Below the pieces are notes generated by a model. The model saw nothing but the letters and a program-made list of their open reading frames with translations, was not told where the DNA came from and did no database searches. Below, in pieces: positions 47,001 through 58,645 of a DNA stretch of 64,000 nucleotides. Origin of the DNA: Anadara kagoshimensis (lineage: Eukaryota; Mollusca; Bivalvia; Arcoida; Arcidae); contig CM037869.1 in NCBI GenBank assembly GCA_021292105.1, positions 4,683,001 through 4,747,000 of the forward strand. The letters are read 5' to 3'. Position 1 is the first letter of the stretch. Each line of letters opens with the position of its first letter. Position numbers and translations under genes: made by a program.

Positions 47001-50000
47001 GATAAGCTGCTAATATGTAGCTAACGAGGAACCAAGGATAAGCTGCTAATATGTAGCTAACAAGGGACCAAGGATAAGCTGCCAATATGTAGCTAACGAC
47101 GGACCAAGGATAAGCTGCTAATATGTAGCTAACGAGGAACCAAGGATAAGCTGCTAATATGTAGCTAACAAGGGACCAAGGATAAGCTGCCAATATGTAG
47201 CTAACGACAGACCAAGGATAAGCTGCCGATATGTAGCTAACGAGAGACCAAGGATAAGCTGTCGATATGTAGCTAACGAGGAACCAAGGATAAGCTGCTA
47301 ATATGTAGCTAACAAGGGACCAAGGATAAGCTGTCGATATGTAGCTAACGAGGAACCAAGGATAAGCTGCTAATATGTAGCTAACAAGGGACCAAGGATA
47401 AGCTGCCAATATGTAGCTAACGAGAGACCAAGGATAAGCTGCTGATATGTAGCTAACGACGGACCAAGGATAAGCTGTCAATATGTAGCTAACGACGGAC
47501 CAAGGATAAACTGCAGATATGTAGCTAACGAGAGACCAAGGATAGGCTGCCAATATGTAGCTAACGAGGGACCTAGGATAAGCTGCCAATATGTAGCTAA
47601 CGAGGGACCAAGGATAAGCTGCCGATATGTAGCTAACGAGAGACCAAGGATAAGCTGTCGATATGTAGCTAACGAGGAACCAAGGATAAGCTGCTAATAT
47701 GTAGCTAACAAGGGACCAAGGATAAGCTGTCGATATGTAGCTAACGAGGAACCAAGGATAAGCTGCTAATATGTAGCTAACAAGGGACCAAGGATAAGCT
47801 GCCAATATGTAGCTAACGAGAGACCAAGGATAAGCTGCTGATATGTAGCTAACGACGGACCAAGGATAAGCTGTCAATATGTAGCTAACGACGGACCAAG
47901 GATAAACTGCAGATATGTAGCTAACGAGAGACCAAGGATAGGCTGCCAATATGTAGCTAACGAGGGACCTAGGATAAGCTGCCAATATGTAGCTAACGAC
48001 GGACCAAGGATAAGCTGCCGATATGTAGCTAACGAGGGACCAAGAATAAGCTGCCGATATGTAACTAACCAGGGACCAAGGATAAGCTGCCGATATGTAG
48101 CTAACGAGGGACCAAGAATAATCTGTCAATATGTAGCTAATGAGGGACCAAGGATAAGCTGCCAATATGTAGCTAACGAGGGACCAAGGAAAAGCTGCCA
48201 ATATGTAGCTAACGAGGGACCAAGGATAAGCTGCCAATATGTAGCTAACGAGGGACCAAGGATAAGCTGCCAATATGTAGCTAACGAGGGACCAAGGATA
48301 AGCTGCCAATATGTAGCTAACGAGGGACCAAGAATAAGCTGTGAATATTTAGCTAACGAGGGACCAAGGATAAGCTGCCAATATGTAGCTAACGAGGGAC
48401 CAAGGATAAGCTGCAGATATGTAGCTAACGACAGACCAAGGATAAGCTGTCAATATGTAGCTAACGACGGACCAAGGATAAGCTGTCAATATGTAGCTAA
48501 CGAGGGACCAAGGATAAGCTGTCGATATGTAGCTAACGAGAGACCAAGGATAAGCTGTCGATATGTAGCTAACAAGGGACCAAGGATAAGCTGCTAATAT
48601 GTAGCTAACGAGGGACCAAGGATAAGCTGCTGATATGTAGCTAACGAGAGACCAAGGATAAGCTGTCAATATGTAGCTAACGAGGGACCAAGGATAAGCT
48701 GTCAATATGTAGCTAACGAGGGACCAAGGATAAGCTGTCGATATGTAGCTAACGAGGGACCCAGGATAAGCTGCTGATATGTAGCTAACGAGAGACCAAG
48801 GATAAGCTGTCAATATGTAGCTAACGACGGACCAAGGATAAGCTGCCGATATGTAGCTAACGAGAGACCAAGGATAAGCTGTCAATATGTAGCTAACGAG
48901 AGACCAAGGATAAGCTGCCGATATGTAGCTAACGAGAGACCAAGGATAAGCTGTCAATATGTAGCTAACGAGAGACCAAGGATAAGCTGCTGATATGTAG
49001 CTAACGAGAGACCAAGGATAAGCTGTCAATATGTAGCTAACGAGAGACCAAGGATAAGCTGTCAATATGTAGCTAACGAGAGACCAAGGATAAGCTGCTG
49101 ATATGTAGCTAACGAGGGACCAAGGATAAGCTGTCAATATGTAGCTAACGAGAGACCAAGGATAAGCTGTCAATATGTAGCTAACGAGAGACCAAGGATA
49201 AGCTGTCAATATGTAGCTAACGAGAGACCAAGGATAAGCTGCTGATATGTATAACTACGAGGGACCAAGGATAAGCTGTCAATATGTAGCTAACGAGGAC
49301 CAAGGATAAGCTGCAGATATGTAGCTAACGAGGACCAAGGATAAGCTGCCAATATGTAGCTAACGAGGGACCAAGGATAAGCTGCAGATATGTAGCTAAC
49401 GAGGACCAAGGATAAGCTGCCAATATGTAGCTAACGAGAGACCAAGGATAAGCTGTCGATATGTAGCTAACGAGGGACCAAGAATAAGCTGCAGATATGT
49501 AGCTAACGAGGACCAAGGATAAGCTGCCAATATGTAGCTAACGAGGGACCAAGGATAAGCTGCCGATATGTAGCTAACGAGAGATCAAGGATAAGCTGTC
49601 GATATGTAGCTAACGAGGGACCAAGGATAAGCTGCCGATATGTAGCTAACGAGAGACCAAGGATAAGCTGTCGATATGTAGCTAACGAGAGACCAAGGAT
49701 AAGCTGCTAATATGTAGCTAACGAGGGACCAAGGATAAGCTGCCGATATGTAGCTAACAAGGGACCAAGGATAAGCTGCTGATATGTAGCTAACAAGAGA
49801 CCAAGGATAAGCTGTCGATATGTAGCTAACGAGAGACCAAGGATAAGCTGCCGATATGTAGCTAACAAGGGACCAAGAATAAGCTGCAGATATGTAGCTA
49901 ACGAGGACCAAGGATAAGCTGCCAATATGTAGCTAACGAGGGACCAAGGATAAGCTGCCGATATGTAGCTAACGAGAGACCAAGGATAAGCTGTCGATAT

Positions 50001-53000
50001 GTAGCTAACGAGGGACCAAGAATAAGCTGCAGATATGTAGCTAACGAGGACCAAGGATAAGCTGCCAATATGTAGCTAACGAGGGACCAAGGATAAGCTG
50101 CCGATATGTAGCTAACGAGAGATCAAGGATAAGCTGTCGATATGTAGCTAACGAGGGACCAAGGATAAGCTGCCGATATGTAGCTAACGAGAGACCAAGG
50201 ATAAGCTGTCGATATGTAGCTAACGAGAGACCAAGGATAAGCTGCTAATATGTAGCTAACGAGGGACCAAGGATAAGCTGCCGATATGTAGCTAACAAGG
50301 GACCAAGGATAAGCTGCTGATATGTAGCTAACAAGAGACCAAGGATAAGCTGTCGATATGTAGCTAACGAGGGACCAAGGATAAGCTGCCGATATGTAGC
50401 TAACAAGGGACCAAGGATAAGCTGCTGATATGTAGCTAACAAGAGACCAAGGATAAGCTGCTGATATGTAGCTAACGAGGGACCAAGGATAAGCTGTCAA
50501 TATGTAGCTAACGAGAGACCAAGGATAAGCTGTCAATATGTAGCTAACGAGAGACCAAGGATAAGCTGCTGATATGTAGCTAACGAGGGACCAAGGATAA
50601 GCTGTCAATATGTAGCTAACAAGGGACCAAGGATAAGCTGTCGATATGTAGCTAACAAGGGACCAAGGATAAGCTGTCGATATGTAGCTAACAAGGGACC
50701 AAGGATAAGCTGTCGATATGTAGCTAACAAGGGACCAAGGATAAGCTGTCGATATGTAGCTAACAAGGGACCAAGGATAAGCTGTCGATATGTAGCTAAC
50801 AAGGACCAAGGATAAGCTGTCGATATGTAACTAACAAGGGACCAAGGATAAGCTGTCGATATGTAGCTAACAAGAGACCAAGGATAAGCTGTCGATATGT
50901 AGCTAACGAGAGACCAAGGATAAGCTGCTGATATGTAGCTAACGAGGGACCAAGGATAAGCTGTCAATATGTAGCTAACAAGGACCAAGGATAAGCTGTC
51001 GATATGTAGCTAACAAGGGACCAAGGATAAGCTGCTGATATGTAGCTAACAAGAGACCAAGGATAAGCTGTCGATATGTAGCTAACGAGGGACCAAGGAT
51101 AAGCTGCTAATATGTAGCTAACAAGAGACCAAGATAAGCTGTCAATATGTAGCTAACAAGAGACCAAGGATAAGCTGTCGATATGTAGCTAACGAGGGAC
51201 CAAGGATAAGCTGCTAATATGTAGCTAACAAGAGACCAAGGATAAGCTGTCGATATGTAGCTAACGAGGGACCAAGGATAAGCTGCTAATATCTAGCTAA
51301 CGACGGACCAAGGATAAGCTGTCAATATGTAGCTAACGAGGGACCAAGGATAAGCTGCTGATATGTAGCTAACGAGAGACCAAGGATAAGCTGTCGATAT
51401 GTAGCTAACGAGAGACCAAGGATAAGCTGTCGATATGTAGCTAACAAGGGACCAAGGATAAGCTGTCGATATGTAGCTAACAAGGGACCAAGGATAAGCT
51501 GCCGATATGTAGCTAACGAGAGACCAAGGATAAGCTGTCGATATGTAGCTAACGAGGGACCAAGGATAAGCTGTCGATATGTAGCTAACGAGAGACCAAG
51601 GATAAGCTGTCGATATGTAGCTAACAAGGGACCAAGGATAAGCTGTCGATATGTAGCTAACAGGGACCAAGGATAAGCTGCCGATATGTAGCTAACGAGA
51701 GACCAAGGATAAGCTGTCGATATGTAGCTAACGAGGGACCAAGGATAAGCTGTCGATATGTAGCTAACGAGGGACCAAGGATAAGCTGCTGATATGTAGC
51801 TAACGAGAGACCAAGGATAAGCTGCCAATATGTAGCTAACGAGGGACCAAGGATAAGCTGCAGATATGTAGCTAACGAGAGACCAAGGATAAGCTGCCGA
51901 TATGTAGCTAACGAGAGACCAAGGATAAGCTGTCGATATGTAGCTAACGAGAGACCAAGGATAAGCTGTCAATATGTAGCTAACGAGAGACCAAGGATAA
52001 GCTGCTAATATGTAGCTAACAAGGGACCAAGGATAAGCTGCTAATATGTAGCTAACAAGGGACCAAGGATAAGCTGCCAATATGAAGCTAACGACAGACC
52101 AAGGATAAGCTGCCGATATGTAGCTAACGAGAGACCAAGGATAAGCTGTCGATATGTAGCTAACGAGGAACCAAGGATAAGCTGCTAATATGTAGCTAAC
52201 AAGGGACCAAGGATAAGCTGCCAATATGTAGCTAACGACGGACCAAGGATAGCTGCTAATATGTAGCTAACGAGGAACCAAGGATAAGCTGCTAATATGT
52301 AGCTAACAAGGGACCAAGGATAAGCTGCCAATATGTAGCTAACGAGGAACCAAGGATAAGCTGCTAATATGTAGCTAACGAGGAACCAAGGATAAGCTGC
52401 TAATATGTAGCTAATAAGGGACCAAGGATAAGCTGCCAATATGTAGCTAACGACGGACCAAGGATAAGCTGCTAATATGTAGCTAACAAGGAACCAAGGA
52501 TAAGCTGCTAATATGTAGCTAACAAGGGACCAAGGATAAGCTGCCAATATGTAGCTAACGACAGACCAAGGATAAGCTGCCAATATGTAGCTAACGACGG
52601 ACCAAGGATAAGCTGCTAATATGTAGCTAACGAGGAACCAAGGATAAGCTGCTAATATGTAGCTAACAAGGGACCAAGGATAAGCTGCCAATATGTAGCT
52701 AACGACGGACCAAGGATAAGCTGCTAATATGTAGCTAACGAGGAAACCAAGGATAAGCTGCTAATATGTAGCTAACAAGGACCAAGGATAAGCTGCCAAT
52801 ATGTAGCTACGACAGACCAAGGATAAGCTGCCGATATGTAGCTAACGAGAGACCAAGGATAAGCGTCGATATGTAGCTAACGAGAACCAAGGATAAGCCT
52901 GCTAATATGTAGCTAACAAGGGACCAAGGATAAGCTGTCGATATGTAGCTAACGAGGAACCAAGGATAAGCTGCTAATATGTAGCTAACAAGGGACCAAG

Positions 53001-54633
53001 GATAAGCTGCAATATGTAGCTAACGAAGACCAAGGATAAGCTGCTGATATTAGCTAACGACGGACCAAGGATAAGCTGTCAATATGTAGCTAACGAGGGA
53101 CCAAGATAAGCTGTCAATATGTAGCTAACGAGGGACCAAGGATAAGCTGTCAATATGTAGCAACGAGGGACCAAGGATAAGCTGCCGATATGTAGCTAAC
53201 GAGGACCAAGGATAAGCTGTCAATATGTAGCTAACGAGGGACCAAGAATAAGCGCAGATATTGTAGCTAACGAGGACCAAGGATAAGCTGCCAATATGTA
53301 GCTAACGAGGGACCAAGGATAAGCTGCCGATATGTAGCTAACGAGAGATCAAGGATAAGCTGTCGATATGTAGCTAACGAGGGACCAAGGATAAGCTGCG
53401 ATATGTAGCTAACGAGGGACCAAGGATAAGCTGTCGATATGTAGCTAACGAGGGACCAAGGATAAGCTAATATGTAGCTAACAAGGGACCAAGGGATAAG
53501 CTGTCAATATGTAGCTAACGAGGGACCAAGGATAAGCTGTCGATATGTAGCTAACGAGAGACCAAGGATAAGCTGTCAATATGTAGCTAACAAGGGACCA
53601 AGGATAAGCTGTCAATATGTAGCTAACAAGGGACCAAGAATAAGCTGTCAATATGTAGCTAACAAGGGACCAAGGATAAGCTGTCGATATGTAGCTAACA
53701 AGGGACCAAGGATAAGCTGCCGATATGTAGCTAACGAGGGACCAAGGATAAGCTGCTAATATGTAGCTAACGAGAGACCAAGGATAAGCTGTCGATATGT
53801 AGCTAACAAGGGACCAAGGATAAGCTGCCGATATGTAGCTAACAAGGGACCAAGGATAAGCTGTCGATATGTAGCTAACAAGGGACCAAGGATAAGCTGT
53901 CGATATGTAGCTAACGAGAGACCAAGGATAAGCTGTCGATATGTAGCTAACAAGGGACCAAGGATAAGCTGTCAATATGTAGCTAACAAGGACCAAGGAA
54001 GCTGTCGATATGTAGCTAACGAGGGACCAAGGATAAGCTGACTAATATGTAGCTAACAAGGGACCAAGGATAAGCTGCCGATATGTAGCTAACGAGAGAC
54101 CAAGGATAAGCTGTCGATATGTAGCTAACAAGGGACCAAGGATAAGCTGCCTAATATGTAGCTAACAAGGGACCAAGGATAAGCTGTCGATATGAAGCTA
54201 ACGAGGGACCAAGGATAAGCTGCCAATATGTAGCTAACGAGGGACCAAGGATAAGCTGCCGATATGTAGCTAACGAGAGACCAAGGATAAGCTGTCGATA
54301 TGTAGCTAACGAGGGACCAAGGATAAGCTGCCAATATGTAGCTAACAAGGACCAAGGATAAGCTGCTAATATGTAGCTAACGAGGGACCAAGGATAAGCT
54401 GTCGATATGTAGCTAACGAGAGACCAAGGATAAGCTGTCAATATGTAGCTAACGAGGGACCAAGGATAAGCTGTCAATATGTAGCTAACGAGGGACCAAG
54501 GATAAGCTGCTAATATGTAGCTAACGAGAGATCAAGGATACGCTACAGATATATAGCTAACGAGAGACCAAGGATAAGCTGCCGATTTGACAATAATTCG
54601 TTAGCTTAGTGGTAAACTTTTGACAGATCTGTA
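41002..54633. mobile_element. CAGACCTGTC-family MITE expanded to 13.6 kb
   Basis: Left edge TACAGACCTGTCGTAAGTAC, then family interior (GAATTAACGAAAATGATCGG, AGTTAGTGGCAAGATAGCC). Right edge GATTTGACAATAATTCGTTA, GCTTAGTGGTAAACTTTTGA, CAGATCTGTA. Everything between 41,121 and 54,586 is the 36-bp array. Both ends are typical of the 200-bp copies, so the element is one family member whose interior has grown about 70-fold. It lies entirely in gene B intron 1. Confidence 0.85.
41121..54586. repeat. 13.5-kb satellite, 36-bp unit
   Basis: About 370 units of CGATATGTAGCTAACGAG, GGACCAAGGATAAGCTGC. Variable sites include CC/TC/CT before GATATG or AATATG, CGAGGG/CGAGAG/CAAGGG/CGACGG/CGAGGA, and the rare marker AGATCAAGG at about 44,112, 44,651, 49,571, 50,111, 53,341 and 54,531. 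Marker spacing shows a 540-bp subrepeat and a duplication of about 5.46 kb. The 36-bp period keeps a minus-strand frame open for up to 874 codons (45,685-48,309), a 12-residue repeat that I reject as a protein. Confidence 0.95.
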
Positions 54634-55284
54634 CTGTACATAAAATATTTAAATTTAATGTAAACTTTAACTATAAATTTTTTTTTTACATTAAAACATG
54701 TTATTACAATTTTTAAATTCGTTTATTGCAGAAAGAGAGTAACATCCAGGTATGAAAATGTATACGCTTTTAATTTTAATTCTGGAAACTTGAATACATG
54801 CATAAATACATGTAGGTTAGACACGGAAGTACAATTTATTTAAATTTGATTTTTTGAACAGGATCCGGTTATTCAAAGCTTGTTAGTTTCACGGAATCCA
54901 GTTTTCATTTTTTTATATTATTTAAAGAGACGACCATTTTCAAAAGCTTTCCTCTATAACACCATAACATCAATATTTTTTTATTCATGTAATTTTAAAT
55001 ATGCACCCCCATTGCAAGGCCTAACAATGGGGTCATTTGGTAAAATAAGGGATCATTGGCCCCATGCCCCCTTCTAAAATAAGAATGAACACTGCAATTT
55101 ATTATAGACATACAACTATGACTTAAATAAATCAATTATATTTGATAACGTCATTTGTAAACATCAACTTTTCACATTATAAAATATATGTATCTAAAAA
55201 TGTTGTCCACTACAAAAGATTCAAGTTTTTTGTTGACCACCTGATTGATACAAAATGCTTTTTATTGTGTCTTGTCTAATTATA
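54634..55284. other. AT-rich part of gene B intron 1
   Basis: No exon or repeat family is recognised. Confidence 0.35.
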
Positions 55285-55375
55285 ATGAATAACAAGGCTG
55301 GATAAACAGGAGTTGTTTACCCCACTCCGAGACACCCAGCCTCACTTCCATGGCGGAAGTTCACCGTCACTAAAT
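55285..55375 (+). mobile_element. Retroelement 3' fragment, copy 10
   Basis: Reads CAAGGCTGGATAAACAGGAG, GAGACACCCAGCCTCACTTC, CATGGCGGAAGTTCACC, the reverse sense of the 920-1,190 block. Confidence 0.5.
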
Positions 55376-55578
55376 ATATTTAGTGGAATACTAAGTGTCA
55401 ATTAATGTTGATCGTGATTTATATATACAAGTAATTATGCTTTCATTTTCAATTTAAAAAAAACTTTTAAAAAGCGATTTATTTACAGCGGTTAATAGAG
55501 CAGTTCAAACATATTTTTACTAAATAATTTATTTCGCCTGAATAAACTAAGGAATGCCACTGAAAGATATCTATACAG

Positions 55579-55794
55579 TACAGACCTGTCGAAACTTTAA
55601 AACTGGGCTAAAAAGAGTCAAAGCCGAGTGGCCGAGATATGGATAGCCAGTGGCCAAAACGTTGTCGAAAGATAGATGGTAGCTATACTAGCTACCAGAA
55701 GAGCTACAGACATATAGGTAACGCGGAGTCAAAATGAGCTGCTAAATCTTTACTTATTAGGTTAGGTCAGTATTGAACTTCTCACAGGTCTGTA
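55579..55794. mobile_element. CAGACCTGTC-family MITE, short copy 5
   Basis: Left TACAGACCTGTCGAAACTTT, interior GAGTCAAAGCCGAGTGGCCG, AGATATGGATAGCCAGTGGC, GATAGATGGTAGCTATAC, then ACTTCTCACAGGTCTGTA. About 216 bp. It shows both the segment amplified at 36 kb and the one amplified at 23 and 41 kb. Confidence 0.83.
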
Positions 55795-55922
55795 CTGTAT
55801 ATAGAATTTTTTTTATTTATTTATACGTGTTAGTCATTAAATCAAATGAATAGAGTGAGGCTCTATATGATTGGAATATCTGCAATATTATGTAACCGGT
55901 AACAGTGTGAACAGGTGAATGC

Positions 55923-55925
<3 letters not shown>

Positions 55926-55975
<50 letters not shown>
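55926..55975. repeat. (TC)n microsatellite
   Basis: About 25 TC units. Confidence 0.9.
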
Positions 55976-55977
<2 letters not shown>

Positions 55978-56254
55978 ATTTTTTAACAGTGTAAAGTAGG
56001 GACGAGTGGGGATAAATAGTGGGGACAATGTGGGATTTATAAGAAATACATACAATGTGAGGTCATTTTCAGTATTTAAATGTGGGGACATTTTCTAACC
56101 TAACCATGTAAATAGCGTTTTAGAGCATTTCAACATGCCTATCGTAGATATAGGCAGAGACATTTAAGGTCTCTGATCTAGAAAAAACACGTTTTTCCAT
56201 ACTTTCCACTATGCTTGTGGTCGAGCTAATAATTAATTGTCCCGGAGCATATCA

Positions 56255-56256
<2 letters not shown>

Positions 56257-56292
<36 letters not shown>

Positions 56293-56304
56293 TCTCTCTG
56301 TCTC
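56257..56304. repeat. (TC)n microsatellite
   Basis: An interrupted TC run of about 45 bases. Confidence 0.85.
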
Positions 56305-56620
56305 TGTTAACAACAGCAATATTATACAGATAGAAATTAATTCAGTCATGTACGACTTTATACGATTGTTGGTGACGTCACGATATAACCGAATCCCTAT
56401 TGATTTTAACGAAGCAGAATTCCATTATCGTGATCATGGACTTCTGGACATACTTCTAACCTGGTTCAATACAAATAACCGATCACAAATAAAACAGTCA
56501 AACCAATAATGGCAGCAGACATGCGCTGTTCAAAGTACACAACATTACCCTTTAACGATCAGGAAGACAATGATTTAGCATTTACCTGTATATCAATAAA
56601 TCATTATAATAATTCCATAC

Positions 56621-56693
56621 CTGTTTGTGACACGATATACTGTATGCTGACAATCGTTACAAATGTAACAACTTGACATATTTTCGATTCCAT
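56621..56693 (-). CDS. Gene B exon 1: signal peptide
   Basis: ATG followed by 23 codons and one base, then the strong donor CAG/GTATGG. The peptide reads MESKICQVVTFVTIVSIQYI then V-S-Q-T: a polar start, about 14 hydrophobic residues and small polar residues at the end, as in a signal peptide. It ends in phase 1, which exon 2 requires, and the joined sequence reads VSQT-V-SDKID. An internal ATG in another frame (MSSCYICNDC) gives phase 2 and does not fit exon 2. A TATACAAA at about 56,737-56,744 lies some 45 bases upstream on minus and could be a TATA-like element. Confidence 0.65.
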
Positions 56694-57019
56694 CCTACAA
56701 CGTAAAATTTTCACCTGTTAATTACAGGTAACATTTGTATACTCAATCTTCCGGGTATAAGGACGATCAAGCTACATGTATACTAGCGCGGACACACGTC
56801 AGTGGTTTACTCATTGTCATGAACATGAAAACACATTTTGTAATAAATGCATATCTCTCGAGTATATTGTATACCGATGAATATTTGAACACCAAGTGAC
56901 GTCAGCTCTAAGTCTGTAAATAGTCATTTTACCCGGAACCTTACCGTATATATTACGTGATGTATGCATTGTATACAGTTGTTCCTTTCGACTAAACTAT
57001 CAAGTCACGAGTTTACCAC
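56694..57019. other. Presumed promoter region of gene B
   Basis: No repeat family is recognised. GTGACGTCA-like motifs occur on both sides of the exon (about 56,371 and 56,898) but cannot be assigned a role. Confidence 0.25.
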
Positions 57020-57029
57020 CTTTTTTTAA

Positions 57030-57077
57030 AATATTATTTATTATTTATTTATTTATTATTTATTTATTTATAAATAT

Positions 57078-57128
<51 letters not shown>

Positions 57129-57131
57129 TTT
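57030..57131. repeat. (TTTA)n microsatellite
   Basis: About 100 bases of TTTA units, interrupted near the start. Confidence 0.9.
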
Positions 57132-57469
57132 TGAAGTGACATATGACCGAGTTAAGAAAGAAGTTCTTAATTTTTTGTTATTAATTTTTGTTGTAATTTA
57201 ATTTATGTTTTATCTATTTTTACTGATTTTTACTAAAACCAGACAAGGAATTGATTGCGCAACATGTAATTTCGACAGCAAACGGTTATAAAATACCTTG
57301 TTCCAGTTTCAATTACATATATAGGCAAAATTGACCTGTCCGCTTGACCTTTTATTAGGAATATTCATGTAGGATGATCCACCCAATAAATGGGTAGTGT
57401 TATGATTCAAGTTTATACATACACAGTGCACGTGCCTACCCTATAAAGTGAACATCATACATGCCTTAC

Positions 57470-57785
57470 TTGACTTACTCCTCTTGATTTCCTGGGGGAC
57501 AAAGGGCCACAACAACACCTCTCCATCTGACACGGTTTTGTGCCAATTTTCTTCAGTTCGGCCCAGGTCTTTCCAGCTGTTTGTGCCACTGTGTCGATAC
57601 TCCTAGGCAAGGTCTGTTTAGGTCAGCCTCTCTTCATTTGTGGGTTCCAGTCAAGAGTCTACCTGGTGGCATTTGATGCAGGCTTGCATAGTGTGTCCAA
57701 TTCATCCCTGTTTTCGTTTCCTGATCTCAGACTCGATTGGAACTTGTCTGATCCTGTCCCATAGTTGTTTCTTTGAGATAACTTC
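57470..57785 (-). mobile_element. Non-LTR retrotransposon RT C-terminal remnant
   Basis: The minus strand reads SIDTVAQTAGKTWAELKK in one frame and LAQNRVRWRGVVVALCPPGN in the next. This fits the endings of invertebrate LINE reverse transcriptases of the W-x-x-L-x-x-LAQDRxxWRxxVxALCP type. Frameshifts and stops break it, so it is a dead copy. It is distinct from the retroelement family with the FYGRHH motif. Confidence 0.65.
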
Positions 57786-57825
57786 ATTAAATTATATTAT
57801 GCGTTTAGCTCCGTTTTTTATGATT

Positions 57826-58420
57826 GATTGATTGATTGATTGATTGGAGTTTTACGTCCTAGTCAAGCATATTTCACTTATATTGAGACGTCTCTAGTTG
57901 TAGGAGAAAATCACAGAAATTTTTACATTTGCAGTGCGCTCAGGGCTACATGCAGAGAGGGTTCTTTTACGTACCACGCCTGCCGTGGTACAGAATTTCA
58001 GCTTTTTAGGTCTCATCCGAAGGACCCCATGACTTGTATTTCTTAATGGCGAGTGTTTGGTGAAAGAAAAGTCATAATACACTAGAAGGGGGTTTTACCG
58101 GAATAATTGGACATTTGCCGGAAGAATCAGATTTTTACCGCAATAATCAGTCTTTTACCGGAATAACCAGGCAAGTTACCGGAATTTTTAGAATCCGTAA
58201 AATTTACCTTAAAATATTATAATTACTCCGGATTTTGACCAATTATTCCGGATTTTTGCAAATATTACGGAAAGTGTCTAACTATTCCGGAATTTCGCAA
58301 TTATTCCAGTAAACCCCCTTCTAGTGATATATTTAAGTCTTGGTCAGATTTAAAACCACGACCTCCCACATACAAAACTAAGGCTCTAACAACTGATTTA
58401 GTGCCACAAAAGAAATATCG
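57826..58420 (-). mobile_element. tRNA-derived SINE split by a MITE
   Basis: The plus strand runs from a (GATT)n tail through GGAGTTTTACGTCCTAGTCA, CGCCTGCCGTGGTACAG, CATCCGAAGGACCCCATGAC and GGTGAAAGAAAAGTCATAA. It stops at 58,079 and resumes after the inserted element with TTAAGTCTTGGTCAGATTTA and the head AAACCACGACCTCCCACA. Confidence 0.78.
58080..58327. mobile_element. MITE inserted in a SINE
   Basis: Ends CACTAGAAGGGGGTTTTACC and GTAAACCCCCTTCTAGTG form an inverted repeat that extends loosely through most of the 248-bp element (GGAATAATTG against CAATTATTCC). ATA lies directly outside both ends and may be the target duplication. The interior repeats TTTTACCGGAATAA motifs. Confidence 0.8.
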
Positions 58421-58424
58421 GAAT

Positions 58425-58645
58425 GTTTGTGCAGAGAGGGTTCTTTTTACGTGCCACGTCAGACGTGACACGGAACATCAGTTTTTTGTAGGTCTCATCC
58501 GACGGACCCCATGACTTTCATTTCTTAATGCCGAGTGCTTGGTGAAAGAACAGTCATTACCTAATTTTAGTCTTTGGTTAGATGCGGCCTGGGTTTGAAT
58601 CCTCAATCTTCCACATACGAAGCCAGCGCTCTACTAACTGAAATA
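58425..58645 (-). mobile_element. tRNA-derived SINE, second copy
   Basis: Contains GCAGAGAGGGTTCTTTTTAC, CCACGTCAGACGTGACACGG, CATCCGACGGACCCCATGAC, GGTGAAAGAACAGTCATTAC and a head ending GCGCTCTACTAACTGA. It follows the split copy directly and shows the uninterrupted body (CAGTCATTACCTAATTTTAG). Confidence 0.7.

Larger units (their letters stand above)
39426..56693 (-). other. Gene B span: mucin-like type I membrane protein
   Basis: Three exons (56,621-56,693, 40,292-40,970, 39,426-39,528) join in phases 1 and 2 to give about 284 residues: signal peptide, Ser/Thr-rich ectodomain of about 195 residues, one transmembrane helix and a 35-residue basic-to-acidic tail. Intron 1 is about 15.65 kb and is almost filled by the 13.6-kb satellite-bearing element. 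Intron 2 (763 bp) holds a SINE. The architecture fits a small surface mucin or sialomucin-like protein. No orthologue can be named. Exon 1 is the weakest link, joined over a long distance by phase and signal-peptide logic. Confidence 0.68.

Noticed and set aside
45685-48309. 874-residue open frame on the minus strand
   Set aside because: It is a 12-residue repeat forced by the 36-bp satellite period. All similar frames in 41-54.6 kb end wherever an indel occurs.
56237-56509. 90-residue plus-strand open frame ending NEAEFHYRDHGLLDILLTWF
   Set aside because: It starts in a TC microsatellite, has no splice or homology support and may be chance. The second half looks protein-like, but nothing around it extends the frame.
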